From Roseibacillus ishigakijimensis (lineage in GTDB: Bacteria > Verrucomicrobiota > Verrucomicrobiia > Verrucomicrobiales > Akkermansiaceae), in NCBI RefSeq assembly GCF_016595415.1, contig NZ_JAENIO010000010.1:1-64000 (forward strand): 64,000 nucleotides of DNA, given 5' to 3'. Of this stretch, positions 1 to 9,756 are shown in pieces. Under the pieces are notes generated by a model, which was not told where the DNA came from, did no database searches, and was given only the letters and a program-made list of their open reading frames with translations. Numbering within the stretch: the first letter of the stretch is position 1; every line of letters begins with the position of its first letter. The position numbers were made by a program, and so were the translations under genes.

Positions 1-2
1 TC

Positions 3-140
3 CCCGCCACGGCGGCCCGCATCGCGGAAAGCGGCTGCTTCTTTGCCCGCAAATTCAGCGCGACCTCAAACATCGGTGACTATGGGCTGCATCTCGCAAG
101 CGCACCGACGATAACGACAGCGAAAGTGGCAAGCTCTTGA
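3..140 (+). CDS. C-terminal tail of a probable Core-2/I-branching-type glycosyltransferase (partial)
   Basis: Only the last 45 codons are in the window. The frame runs open from the left edge to a TGA at 138-140. The tail contains ESGCFFARKFS, which resembles the C-terminal 'FARKF' motif of Core-2/I-branching beta-1,6-N-acetylglucosaminyltransferase-like enzymes. The following gene on the same strand is a sugar-nucleotide epimerase, which fits a cell-surface polysaccharide locus. The family call is inference from one short motif; the existence of a coding tail is better supported by the open frame and the closely following gene. Confidence 0.4.
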   Translation, partial: PATAARIAESGCFFARKFSATSNIGDYGLHLASAPTITTAKVASS

Positions 141-167
141 GCCTTACGACAACGAAAGCACAACTCC

Positions 168-959
168 ATGAAAATCCTCGTAACCGGTTCAGCGGGATTC
201 ATCGGACGGCATGTCGTCCGGGAACTCGAAGTGGGAGGGCATGACGTGATCGGCCTGGATCGCCGGGATAAAGACAGCCCCCTCGATCTCGCAACGGTGA
301 ACCTCTCTCAGTTTCCCTGCGAGGTCATCATTCACCTGGCTGCCACCAGCGAGGTGCGGACTTGTGAGAAATATCCGGCGGAAAACTGGAATCAAAACGT
401 CCTCCTAACCCAGAAAGTAGCTCGCTATGCGGAAAAAACCGGACTCCGCCTCGTCTTCGCTTCCTCGGCTTCGGTCTATGGGGACCACGATGGGCCAGCC
501 CGCGAAGACAGTCCCACCAGACCGATAGGAAACTACGGGTTGGCCAAGCTCCTCTCCGAACAACTCGTGCGCGCCCGGGTAGCGGACCACTCCATTTTGC
601 GATACTTCAACGTCCATGGCCCGGGACAAACGCGCGGATTGCACGCACTCTTGAAAAAAGCCCGGGAGCGCTTCACGATCCACGGCGACGGTCGCCAGAC
701 GAGGGACTTCGTCGCCGTCCGGGAAGTTGCCCGGATCACCGCCCTAGCCGCCACCGAAGGCCTCGCGGGCACCTACAACCTGTGTTCGGGAGAGGCCACG
801 ACCATTCTCGACGTGGTGCGGGGCCATCCCGAGCTGTGTCTGGATTTTGCCCCTCCCCCAGAGGAGGATATCCAACATTCCCTCGGCAGTCGGGAGAAAC
901 TGGACACCGCACTCGCGCATCTGGCTTGCCAGAAAATCAGGATCGCCTCCTCGCTGTGA
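168..959 (+). CDS. NAD-dependent epimerase/dehydratase (extended SDR, sugar nucleotide)
   Basis: A 263-residue protein with a Rossmann nucleotide-binding start, MKILVTGSAGFIGRHV (GxxGxxG at about residues 7-13). SSASVYGD near 100-107 holds the catalytic Ser region, and YGLAK (about 123-127) is the YxxxK catalytic pair. RYFNVHGPGQ is typical of UDP-glucose 4-epimerase/dTDP-sugar dehydratase-like enzymes. It is shorter than the usual 310-330 residues, because the C-terminal substrate-binding part is compact. It probably acts in the cytoplasm on a nucleotide sugar for polysaccharide synthesis, after the glycosyltransferase that ends 28 nt upstream. The exact substrate cannot be read from the sequence. 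Confidence 0.85.
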   Translation: MKILVTGSAGFIGRHVVRELEVGGHDVIGLDRRDKDSPLDLATVNLSQFPCEVIIHLAATSEVRTCEKYPAENWNQNVLLTQKVARYAEKTGLRLVFASSASVYGDHDGPAREDSPTRPIGNYGLAKLLSEQLVRARVADHSILRYFNVHGPGQTRGLHALLKKARERFTIHGDGRQTRDFVAVREVARITALAATEGLAGTYNLCSGEATTILDVVRGHPELCLDFAPPPEEDIQHSLGSREKLDTALAHLACQKIRIASSL

Positions 960-1198
960 CTGACCAAATGAACTCCATTCGGCTGTGGACGGTCTCATCC
1001 CTTTCACAGTAACCCAAGTGAGAGCCACTGGACAATTTTCACATCAACTTTGAAAGGAATGCATCCGCGAACTCTCCGCAGCCGGCTTTCACCACCAAAA
1101 GACCCTCCGCCATCTCCCCTGGCAGCACTTGATGATTTTCGAGAAAAAAGCCCCATGAGCTCCCGGAGATCGCCAGGCACACCCCTTCCCCGGCACGC

Positions 1199-1594
1199 TC
1201 ACTCCGCAGACGAACCGGGCAGGAGCGAGAAATGGCTGTGAACAGCTAAAAAATCATCTCCTTTGGGTCGCAAAAAGAGCGTGCACCGACCGTGACGCTC
1301 AAAGCGCTGACCGTTCCGAAAGCCGGTGGATTGCCAAAGAGCGCACACGCAGACTTCGCCACTCGCGGCCGCGATGATGTGGGTTCATTCCCAGTCGAAG
1401 GAGAATCCCTCCGTCACTGGCCAGACTTTTTTCCATTGTCCATCAAACAACTCAGGCAATCCTTGCACGACTTCGGCAACGGTCCCGAAAGCGTGAACAT
1501 CCTCGCAAAACAACCGGCTCCCCCCTGCAAAATCGCGCTCACGCACACATTCGGCAAAGTCCTCTAAGAACTTCCTGACTCGCTCCCGCATCAC
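1199..1594 (-). pseudogene. NTF2/SnoaL-like protein gene with one in-frame TGA
   Basis: Read on the minus strand from GTG at 1594 (or ATG at 1591), the frame gives a complete NTF2-like protein of about 131 codons, interrupted only by TGA at 1387-1385. Before the stop come RLFCEDVHAFGT and QWKKVWPVTEGF. After it the same frame continues with ALWQSTGFRNGQRFERHGR and LAVHSHFSLLP, exactly the order of conserved blocks in the nuclear-transport-factor-2/SnoaL-like (DUF4440-type) family. It then ends at a natural TGA at 1201-1199. No frameshift is needed. The start lies 13 nt after the end of the broken PP-loop gene, so the two were probably co-transcribed. It is either a nonsense allele or a base-call error. 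The family is a cone-shaped fold of varied function, so no reaction is assigned. Confidence 0.7.
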
Positions 1595-1607
1595 TCTCGG
1601 TTTTTCC

Positions 1608-2756
1608 TTATTTCTTTCCGCCCCGCCAAAGGCGAATTTTGCGCAGCTTACGATTCAAGAACTGTCTGGAAAGCGCTTTTTCGCACTCGCGGGCCAGCTC
1701 GGTCATACCCTGGCGACGGGCCTCGCGAGCGAATTCGGCAAAGAGCCCCCGATTTTGCGTGCTTCCCTTCAGGTAGGTGTCCCTGACAGTCTGGAGGTCG
1801 CACCCCTCCCCGAAAGCTCCGGGCCGGGGCACTCCACTGAGCCAAAAACAAATCTGGGTGGCCACGCACTTGAAGCAAGTTCCGCAGTTCTTTCCTTTGT
1901 CTTCCCCTTCCCAACAAACGCGCAAGAGATCGCAGGCTGCGGGTGACTTCGCGAGCACACGGACCTTGCCCAGCTTGTTTTGCGCGGCGCCATCGTGCCA
2001 CCACTCCCTTTCCTCCGAAGACCAGAAGTGATTGGTAACGGGACAGCTGCCCCAGGGAAACTTGAGGTCACGATAGGCAAAGGTGGACGGGATCACGATT
2101 TGACCGAAGGCGCCCTCATAGCAGGCCAAGGCACTGGCCAGGGCCAAGCCATGCCCTTCCCGGCCCCAGCTCAAGCCACAGTCGGCAAGAACCTCCCGCA
2201 CGTTGGTCCGCAGCGAGAGGGGCTCCAGGCCAAAAGATTACATCAGCTCGCGACTCCGCTGCCAGGCTTCGCCAAAATGCTCCTTTTCGCGCAAAGGAAT
2301 ATCGAGGCCATGCACCATCAATCCAGCGGTCACGTGCAAGCGCGGGAGAGACTCCGCCACGTGTCCGCGAAAGGCCGAATAACAGCTATCCACCCCTCCG
2401 GAAAAGGCACAGAGAGAACCGGGACGAGCCCCGAGAACCTTCTTTTCCCGGCCCAGCCGCAGCTCGATTACTTGCAGCTTGGGCAGGGCGCTGGCGCAGG
2501 CCGCTTGCCATTCGTAAAGATTAGGCAGCGTCACCTCGTCGAGATCCTCAGGCAGCTCCAGAGGCAAGCCCAACCTCATGGCAGGCAGGAGAAAGGCAAA
2601 AATCAACGGTCGCACCGTGACCGCTGGCAATCCAGCCGCTAGAGAATCCCCTTCGAAGAACACCTCCCTGCAAGGCTGGCCCTCCACCTGCCAGCGACCG
2701 ACCAGGCGAAATCCTCCCTCCGCTGTGACCGTGTAGTTGTAGTCAATCGTGCTCAT
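1608..2756 (-). pseudogene. PP-loop ATPase-like protein gene with one in-frame TAA
   Basis: The frame starts at ATG 2756 (MSTIDYNYTV) and runs for 383 codons to 1608, with a single internal TAA at 2240-2238. The N-terminal part carries the PP-loop signature LCAFSGGVDSCYS of N-type ATP pyrophosphatases (asparagine synthase/QueC-like). In the same frame after the stop come LRTNVRE, HGLALASALA, LKFPWGSCPVTN and a Cys cluster NCGTCFKC that probably binds zinc, the expected C-terminal half of the same protein. Codon choice and frame are unbroken on both sides, so one substitution (for example CAA or GAA to TAA) explains it. It starts 11 nt after the dCMP deaminase gene and precedes the broken NTF2-like gene. 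A substrate is not predictable. Confidence 0.75.
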
Positions 2757-2767
2757 CGTCCAGTCTC

Positions 2768-3181
2768 TCAGGCGATGATCTGCTCCAACTTGATGCCATA
2801 GGTCTCCGCGATCTCCGGGGCGTGGGAGGCTTGGTAAATTTCGCGGTAATAAATCTCCCGAATGCCGTAGGCGCAGAGGGTCTGCATACAGGCAGTGCAA
2901 GGCATGGTGGTGGTGGCCACGATTTTGGCTTCGCCCCGCTTGAAGAGGCTGCAGAGATTGATCTCGGCATGCAGCATGAACTTTTGCCGTTTGTCCCGGT
3001 CGTCCCAGAATCCCTCGGGCGCGTCGAAGCCCGGCGCCAGGCCGTTGTAGGCGGTGGCGATGACGCGATTGTCGAAGTCCAGCGCCGCCGCCCCCACCTT
3101 GCGAAAGGGGTCCTCGGATCGCAGGCTGGCCACCTCGGCCAGAGCCATCGCATAGCGCGGGATAGAGAGTCGCTCACTCAT
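2768..3181 (-). CDS. dCMP/cytidine deaminase family protein
   Basis: A 137-residue zinc-dependent deaminase. HAEIN (about residues 71-75) supplies the zinc-binding His and catalytic Glu, and PCTACMQTLC (about 95-104) supplies the two zinc-binding Cys (PCxxC). The N-terminal RKVGAAALD is typical of the dCMP deaminase (ComEB-like) group, which makes dUMP for thymidylate synthesis. It is the first and only intact gene of a three-gene minus-strand group. A divergent SurA-like gene starts 145 bp away. Deamination of another nucleoside monophosphate, or a role tied to the PP-loop neighbour, is possible. Confidence 0.8.
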   Translation of the reverse strand: MSERLSIPRYAMALAEVASLRSEDPFRKVGAAALDFDNRVIATAYNGLAPGFDAPEGFWDDRDKRQKFMLHAEINLCSLFKRGEAKIVATTTMPCTACMQTLCAYGIREIYYREIYQASHAPEIAETYGIKLEQIIA

Positions 3182-3326
3182 CGCGGCCAGTCTCTTCTCC
3201 CCCTCCCTTCTGCCAAGAAGAAAAACGAGCCCGTTTTGGCAGTGCCCGGAGTGGCAAGGAAACGCAAAACTCGCACCTTCCAGCCTTGCACCCAGCCGCG
3301 TGCGGGGCTAAGCCTTTCGCCGCACC

Positions 3327-5042
3327 ATGCTCGAAAACATCAGAAAATACACCGGCCTCTTCATCGTGGTTCTGGTCCTCATCTTTGTCGGCCTCGTCTT
3401 TCTGCAAGACAATATGGGAGGCAGCGGCGGCCCGGGCAGTGGTCCCGTGGTGGTCAAAACCAATGAAAAAAATTTCTCTTACAAAGACATGCAAAATGCC
3501 GAGCAGGACATCCGCCTCGGCCAGCGTCTCATCCAGACATCCATGCAGAATGGCTCCTTCACCACCTACAGCGATATTTCCCAATTTCTTGGCACGCTGG
3601 AGGCCGGGGGCACCAGCGACGAGAGCTTGAAGCGCTATCTGGTCCACCGCGATCATTTTGAAAAAGCGAAAGCCCAGTTTGGTCTCTACCCCTCCAAGGA
3701 AGCGATTGACCTCTATCAGCGCGAAAACATCTTCACCGACCGCAATGGCCTCTTCGATGACGAAGGCTACAAGGACTTCACCGAAAAAGGGCTCAAGGGC
3801 CTGGGCCTCACCGTTAACGACCTCAATGACTTCATCGGCGATGTTCTCGCTTTCCAGAAGTTCAGCGACATCCTGAGCGCCGGTGTGCTGGCCAACGAGA
3901 CCGCGGCCAAGGAGAACTTCATCGCCGGGAGCCAGCGCTTCAATCTCTCCGTCCTTTCCCTCGACCTCGAGACCTTCAAGGAAGGCCTTGAGCCCAGCGA
4001 AGAGGGAGTGAAAACCTACTGGCAGGAGCATCGCGGCCGTTACCTCACCGAGGCCAAACGCCGCCTCACTTACTTCACCGCCCAGCCCGACTTCGACAAG
4101 CTGCTGGCAGAGAAAAAAGAAGCGGAAGCCAATCGCGAAAAGACCCCCGCCGAACTGGCCGCGGAAGCGGAGCAGGAGGAAGGCGAAGAAAGTGAAGAAG
4201 CTCCCGCCGAAGAAGTGGTCCTCACTCCCCAGGAGCGCAAAACAGCCATCGACGAACTGGGCTTGGAAATCGAAGAAAACATCTGGGTGATCCTGCAGGG
4301 CCAAATCGAATCGGGCGCGGAGAAAGCGGACCTGGAAGCCCTTGCCCAGGAATACGGCTACGAGGTCAAGACCACCGAGCTGCTGCCTCTGAGCGAACTG
4401 CCGGAGGAGATTCGCGGCCCCGTGCGTGGCAGCACCGCCACGGTGGAGCAGGAACTGCAGGAATCCCTGGCCGACACGGGCGATGCCATGGACAGCCTGA
4501 GCGACATTCTCGGCGTGGGCACCGACTCCTGGTTGCTCTACCGCGTGGACGAGTCAGTGGAACCGACGGAGATGACTTTTGAGGAAGCGAAAGAAAGCGC
4601 CCAGGCCGATTACATTGCCGAGAAGGCCGAAGAAGCCCTCGCGACGGCCATTGAGGAAGCGCGCGAAGCCGTGGCCAAAGCCTTGGCGGAGGAAACTCCC
4701 CTCAATGAGGCGGCCGAAGCACAGAATCTTAAGCTCACTAACCAGCTGGAGATGACAGCAGGAGCCCCCCTTCCCGGCGAGCCCGATGCCCGCGAGGTCT
4801 TCCGCCTTGCCTCCCAGACCAAGACTGGTGAACTCTCCGATGCGCAAGTGATCGAGCCCAACAAGAACCGCGCCCTCTTCGTCTACGTCAAGGAGCGTGA
4901 ATTCGTGGAAAGCCCCGCCAACGAGGCTGGCCTGAGCCGCGCGGTGGACCAGCAGGAGCAAGCCCTCCGGGCCGCCCTCGTCCAGCACTGGTTCACGGCT
5001 CAATTCGACGCCGCGGAAGTGGAACTCATCAGCCTCAAGTAA
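3327..5042 (+). CDS. SurA/PpiD N-terminal-domain-like membrane-anchored periplasmic protein
   Basis: A 571-residue protein with a cytoplasmic MLENIRKYTG start and one transmembrane anchor (about residues 10-27: LFIVVLVLIFVGLVFL), then a long helical periplasmic part. The layout matches the SurA_N/PpiD chaperone arm: a short stretch after the anchor with NFSYKDM, then helical segments with FSDILSAGVLANE. I see no parvulin-type PPIase domain, and the middle (about 255-300) is a very acidic, Ala/Glu-rich linker. A role in folding or holding exported proteins at the inner membrane is inferred from the fold family. A small TPR gene follows after 5 nt, so they form an operon. Confidence 0.7.
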   Translation: MLENIRKYTGLFIVVLVLIFVGLVFLQDNMGGSGGPGSGPVVVKTNEKNFSYKDMQNAEQDIRLGQRLIQTSMQNGSFTTYSDISQFLGTLEAGGTSDESLKRYLVHRDHFEKAKAQFGLYPSKEAIDLYQRENIFTDRNGLFDDEGYKDFTEKGLKGLGLTVNDLNDFIGDVLAFQKFSDILSAGVLANETAAKENFIAGSQRFNLSVLSLDLETFKEGLEPSEEGVKTYWQEHRGRYLTEAKRRLTYFTAQPDFDKLLAEKKEAEANREKTPAELAAEAEQEEGEESEEAPAEEVVLTPQERKTAIDELGLEIEENIWVILQGQIESGAEKADLEALAQEYGYEVKTTELLPLSELPEEIRGPVRGSTATVEQELQESLADTGDAMDSLSDILGVGTDSWLLYRVDESVEPTEMTFEEAKESAQADYIAEKAEEALATAIEEAREAVAKALAEETPLNEAAEAQNLKLTNQLEMTAGAPLPGEPDAREVFRLASQTKTGELSDAQVIEPNKNRALFVYVKEREFVESPANEAGLSRAVDQQEQALRAALVQHWFTAQFDAAEVELISLK

Positions 5043-5047
5043 TTCTG

Positions 5048-5389
5048 ATGAGCGAACGCGACGAAGCCTTTGACCAAGCCAATACCCACCTCGCGGTGGG
5101 AGAATTGGCAGAGGCCGAAGCTTGCTACCGGCAGGCCGTCGCGCTCGATGGTAACTTCTTCGACGGCTGGCACGCCCTCGGCATGACCCTGATGAAGCAG
5201 GGAAAAATCAAAGAAGCCATCGGCTGCGGCTTGCAAGCCACCCACCTCAAGCCCAACGACCTTCTCGCCTGGACCGCGCTTTCGCAGATGTATGTTCAGA
5301 ACGAACAAATCGCGGAGGCGGAAAACGCCAAAGGCAACGCCCGCATCCTTTCCATGGGAGGCAAAGTCGTGCGCGAGGAGGCTTCTTAA
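5048..5389 (+). CDS. Small TPR-repeat protein
   Basis: A 113-residue protein of about three tetratricopeptide repeats: ANTHLAVGELAEAEACYRQA, then WHALGMTLMKQGKIKEAIG, then WTALSQMYVQNEQIAEAE. No signal peptide or membrane segment is visible, so it is probably cytoplasmic. It starts 5 nt after the SurA-like gene and is presumably co-transcribed. The partner it binds is unknown. It ends 3 nt before the stop of the convergent gene at 5393. Confidence 0.75.
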   Translation: MSERDEAFDQANTHLAVGELAEAEACYRQAVALDGNFFDGWHALGMTLMKQGKIKEAIGCGLQATHLKPNDLLAWTALSQMYVQNEQIAEAENAKGNARILSMGGKVVREEAS

Positions 5390-5392
5390 GCC

Positions 5393-6661
5393 TTAATCCA
5401 AGGGTTCCCCTTCATGGGAAGCCAATTGAGTGGTGGTCAGGATGTATATGGTCTGGCCACCCTCGTTCTCGGAAACATGGAGATACCCCCAATCTCCCGG
5501 AATGATCCCACTTTGTTCCACGTTAATCTGCAATCCATCCGGGAATTCAGCATGGGGATTGAGATGAATCCTCGTCCATAAAGATTGCTCCATCCCAAAT
5601 CCATACCCCGAACTCTTCGCCAAAACCGAGAGTCCCCGCCAACCCGGGTGTCGGAAATTCAAAGCAGGTAGCGAATCAGGTGCAGCCAACTTCGTGACCT
5701 CCGACTCTCCATTGCGGGCGAATGCGGATTCCATGGTCAAGGATTCAACGCCAGAGGCTTGAGCAAGTGACTTCCGGATTTCTGCCAGCTCGCCCAAGGG
5801 ATAATAACCGCTTTCGTGGGCGGATGCATGATTTGTCGTGATAATCACAGGTTTTGTTTCAAAACGCTTCTGGCTCTTGCCTGACAAGCCCTCCAAGAGA
5901 TGATTCAGAAATTCGCTTTGGCTCTCGGTGAGGGCAGAGGCTAAAACTCCATCCTGCTCATTGTATTGGATACGCTGACCTTCTACCTTTGGCATCCCGA
6001 GCTCCATGAGCAGTTCATGAAGGTCATCGCCCGTCGCCGAATCTCGCCCCAGCAGCTTCGCCAACTGGGAAACCGAGTCCGCAGAAAACTGGTCAACTCT
6101 TACAGTTTTCAATTCTTCAGAAGACGAGCCCTCTTCACCGAATCGTTGAAAAGCAAGGTTAGTCCCTTCTTGCTCCAACTGCATGCCGAAAAACGTCGCC
6201 AGATAGCGAAACCGGGAGGCTAGGTCTCCAGCAGGCAAAGTGAAGGTGCGCTCGGCCCCGAAATCCGCAGGCAACTGATAATAAAAGGCAAGCGGAGCCT
6301 GATTCGTGCGAAGGCAGACCTCGTTGTATTGCGCAATGATCGCTTCCAACGACTCATCCAAGGTGGCGACTTCAACCGAAAGCTCCGGTAACAAAAATCG
6401 CCCAAGATCCGCGACTTCATGAACGCCCGGCTCTGAAAAATTCTCCATTGGCTCGATATCCGGGGAGCTGGCAGCCACCTGTAACCACCCTGATTTGGAG
6501 GCTTTTCTCTTTTCCTCCGCTGACTTCGATAAAGAAGACTTCGTCGCCTGATATCTCGGTGTGGTATTTGCCTGAAGGGAGGGACGCCAGGGATTCTTCA
6601 CCAGAAGCGCAGCGAGCAGGAGCAAAATGAAAACTCCCCCTAATGCCCAAGACTTTTTCAT
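5393..6661 (-). CDS. Signal-anchored protein of unknown function
   Basis: The start at 6661 (MKKSWALGG) was chosen over upstream codons because it puts a Lys-Lys plus hydrophobic segment (about residues 7-23) at the N-terminus, a signal peptide or membrane anchor. The 422-residue protein then has a low-complexity Ser/Lys stretch. Blocks such as LSVEVATLDESLEAIIAQYN and VRVDQFSADSVSQLAKLLG loosely recall the small alpha/beta N-domains of secretins. That resemblance is weak and no function is assigned. It is divergent from the sulfatase at 6751 across an 89-bp gap that must hold both promoters. Confidence 0.6.
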   Translation of the reverse strand: MKKSWALGGVFILLLLAALLVKNPWRPSLQANTTPRYQATKSSLSKSAEEKRKASKSGWLQVAASSPDIEPMENFSEPGVHEVADLGRFLLPELSVEVATLDESLEAIIAQYNEVCLRTNQAPLAFYYQLPADFGAERTFTLPAGDLASRFRYLATFFGMQLEQEGTNLAFQRFGEEGSSSEELKTVRVDQFSADSVSQLAKLLGRDSATGDDLHELLMELGMPKVEGQRIQYNEQDGVLASALTESQSEFLNHLLEGLSGKSQKRFETKPVIITTNHASAHESGYYPLGELAEIRKSLAQASGVESLTMESAFARNGESEVTKLAAPDSLPALNFRHPGWRGLSVLAKSSGYGFGMEQSLWTRIHLNPHAEFPDGLQINVEQSGIIPGDWGYLHVSENEGGQTIYILTTTQLASHEGEPLD

Positions 6662-6750
6662 GCCTCCCATGCATACAGCTCGCGACCCTCTGTCAAGGCC
6701 CATTCCTTGAAATGCCTCCTCGAAGTCCGCAGTAACTCCTCCTGCACGCC

Positions 6751-8229
6751 ATGAAGATTCTGCTCGCTCTCCTTCTTTTCTCCCCCTTTCTCCGGGCAGC
6801 GCCCAATATCGTCCTCTTTGTGACCGATGATCAGAGCCCCATCGCCGGATGCTATGGCTCTCCCCTCATCGAGACCCCTCACCTCGATGCCCTGGCGGCG
6901 GAGGGCACGCTTTTCACGCAAGCCTACGCCACCACCGCTTCCTGCTCGGCCAGCCGCTCAGTCATACTCACCGGATTGCACAATCACGCCAATGGGCTCT
7001 ACGGGCACACCCACGACTATCACAAGTTCGAGAGTTTTCTCTCCTCCGCGGCGGTGAGCTTACCGCTGCAACTCAAAGCCCTAGGCTACCGCACGGCCCA
7101 CATTGGCAAGCTGCACGTCGCGCCCCAGGCCGTCTATCACTTCGACCAATACCTGCCCAAAAAAGGCGGCCACAATACCCCGCAGTGGGTGGAATCCTGC
7201 CGTCCATTGTTCGAGGAGGACAGTGACGCGCCCTTCTTTCTCGCCTTTTGGACGCAAGACCCCCATCGCAGTGGCCAGGTGGTCAGTGATGTGCCCGAGA
7301 AGCTCAAGCCCAATCGCTTTGGCAATCCCGCACCCGGAGAGTCCTACCCCGGCACCGAAGAAGTGATCTATGACCCGGCCGAAGTGCCCGTGCCCGCCTT
7401 CCTCCCCGACACCATCGAGTGCCGCCGCGAGCTGGCCCAATATTACCAGAGCGTGACCCGCACCGACAAGGCGCTCGGAGCCCTCGTTCAAGCCCTGAAA
7501 GACGCGGGAGAATACGACAAAACCCTCATCCTCTTCACCGCCGATCACGGAATGGCCTTTCCAGGCGCCAAGACCACCGTCTACGAAGCCGGGCTCCATG
7601 TTCCCTTCGTGGTGCGCGATCCCCGGGTGAAAAAAGGGGGCGTCCAGAATGCCGCGCTCCTCTCCCACGCCGACATCACCCCCAGCCTCCTCGATGCCGC
7701 AGGCGGACTCCGCGAGGATCAAAAGACCCCCCGCCAGCTCCTTCCCGTGCCCAAACCGGGCAAAGGGGAAAATCCCGGCCGCAAGGTGACCTCCTACCAC
7801 GGGCGCTCTTGGCTGGGCCTCGTGGGCACCAGCGAGGACGAAGGCTGGGACGAAGTGATGGCCTCCCACACCTTCCACGAGATCCAAATGTATTACCCCA
7901 TGCGGGCCCTCCGCGACCGCCGTTACAAGCTCATCTGGAATCTCGCCGCCCCCCTGCCCTACCCCTTCGCCTCCGACCTCTGGGCCGCTTCCACTTGGCA
8001 GGCCCAGTATCAAAAAGGCCCGCAAGCCCCCTATGGCCAGCGCACGGTGGACTCCTATATCCAGCGACCCGCCTTCGAACTCTACGATCTCCAGGAAGAC
8101 CCGGCGGAATCACGCAATCTCGCCCAAGACCCCGCGCACCGCGAGCGCCTGGACTCCCTCAAAGCCCGCCTCAAAGCCGCCCAAGAGAACACCGCCGACC
8201 CGTGGGTCCTCAAATGGCGCTATGAATGA
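6751..8229 (+). CDS. Exported sulfatase (formylglycine-dependent)
   Basis: A 492-residue sulfatase of the alkaline-phosphatase superfamily. It has a short signal peptide (MKILLALLLFSPFLRA) and the metal-binding start PNIVLFVTDDQ. The maturation signature C65-S-A-S-R69 lies in TTASCSASRSVILTG, so the Cys would be converted to formylglycine. LILFTADHGMAFPG near residue 265 is the second metal site. It would hydrolyse sulfate esters, probably of algal polysaccharides, outside the inner membrane. The A in CxAxR fits FGE-type maturation or anSME; neither maturase is in the window. Confidence 0.9.
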   Translation: MKILLALLLFSPFLRAAPNIVLFVTDDQSPIAGCYGSPLIETPHLDALAAEGTLFTQAYATTASCSASRSVILTGLHNHANGLYGHTHDYHKFESFLSSAAVSLPLQLKALGYRTAHIGKLHVAPQAVYHFDQYLPKKGGHNTPQWVESCRPLFEEDSDAPFFLAFWTQDPHRSGQVVSDVPEKLKPNRFGNPAPGESYPGTEEVIYDPAEVPVPAFLPDTIECRRELAQYYQSVTRTDKALGALVQALKDAGEYDKTLILFTADHGMAFPGAKTTVYEAGLHVPFVVRDPRVKKGGVQNAALLSHADITPSLLDAAGGLREDQKTPRQLLPVPKPGKGENPGRKVTSYHGRSWLGLVGTSEDEGWDEVMASHTFHEIQMYYPMRALRDRRYKLIWNLAAPLPYPFASDLWAASTWQAQYQKGPQAPYGQRTVDSYIQRPAFELYDLQEDPAESRNLAQDPAHRERLDSLKARLKAAQENTADPWVLKWRYE

Positions 8230-8316
8230 CTCCCGCGAAAAGGGCAAACATAGAACATCCTTACCCTTTCGACTGTTCGCGCTTTCAATCTGAAGAAAAG
8301 AAGCAAGAATCCGGCC

Positions 8317-9675
<1,359 letters not shown>

Positions 9676-9756
9676 CTGCTTGATGAAAATTTGATTTTCA
9701 CCCTTAAAAGAATCCATATTACCTTTTGAGATAAACCAAAAAATCAGCCCTGCACC

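Noticed and set aside
1292-1567. 91-codon plus-strand open frame
   Set aside because: Opposite the broken NTF2-like gene, whose conserved blocks are on the minus strand.
1199-2756. Selenocysteine or recoded stop as explanation of the in-frame stops
   Set aside because: One stop is TAA and the other TGA, neither family uses selenocysteine, and I saw no SECIS-like hairpin; nonsense change or base-call error is simpler.
9676-9756. Possible terminator after the L-serine dehydratase gene
   Set aside because: The GAAAAT/ATTTTC hairpin is short and AT-rich without a T run.
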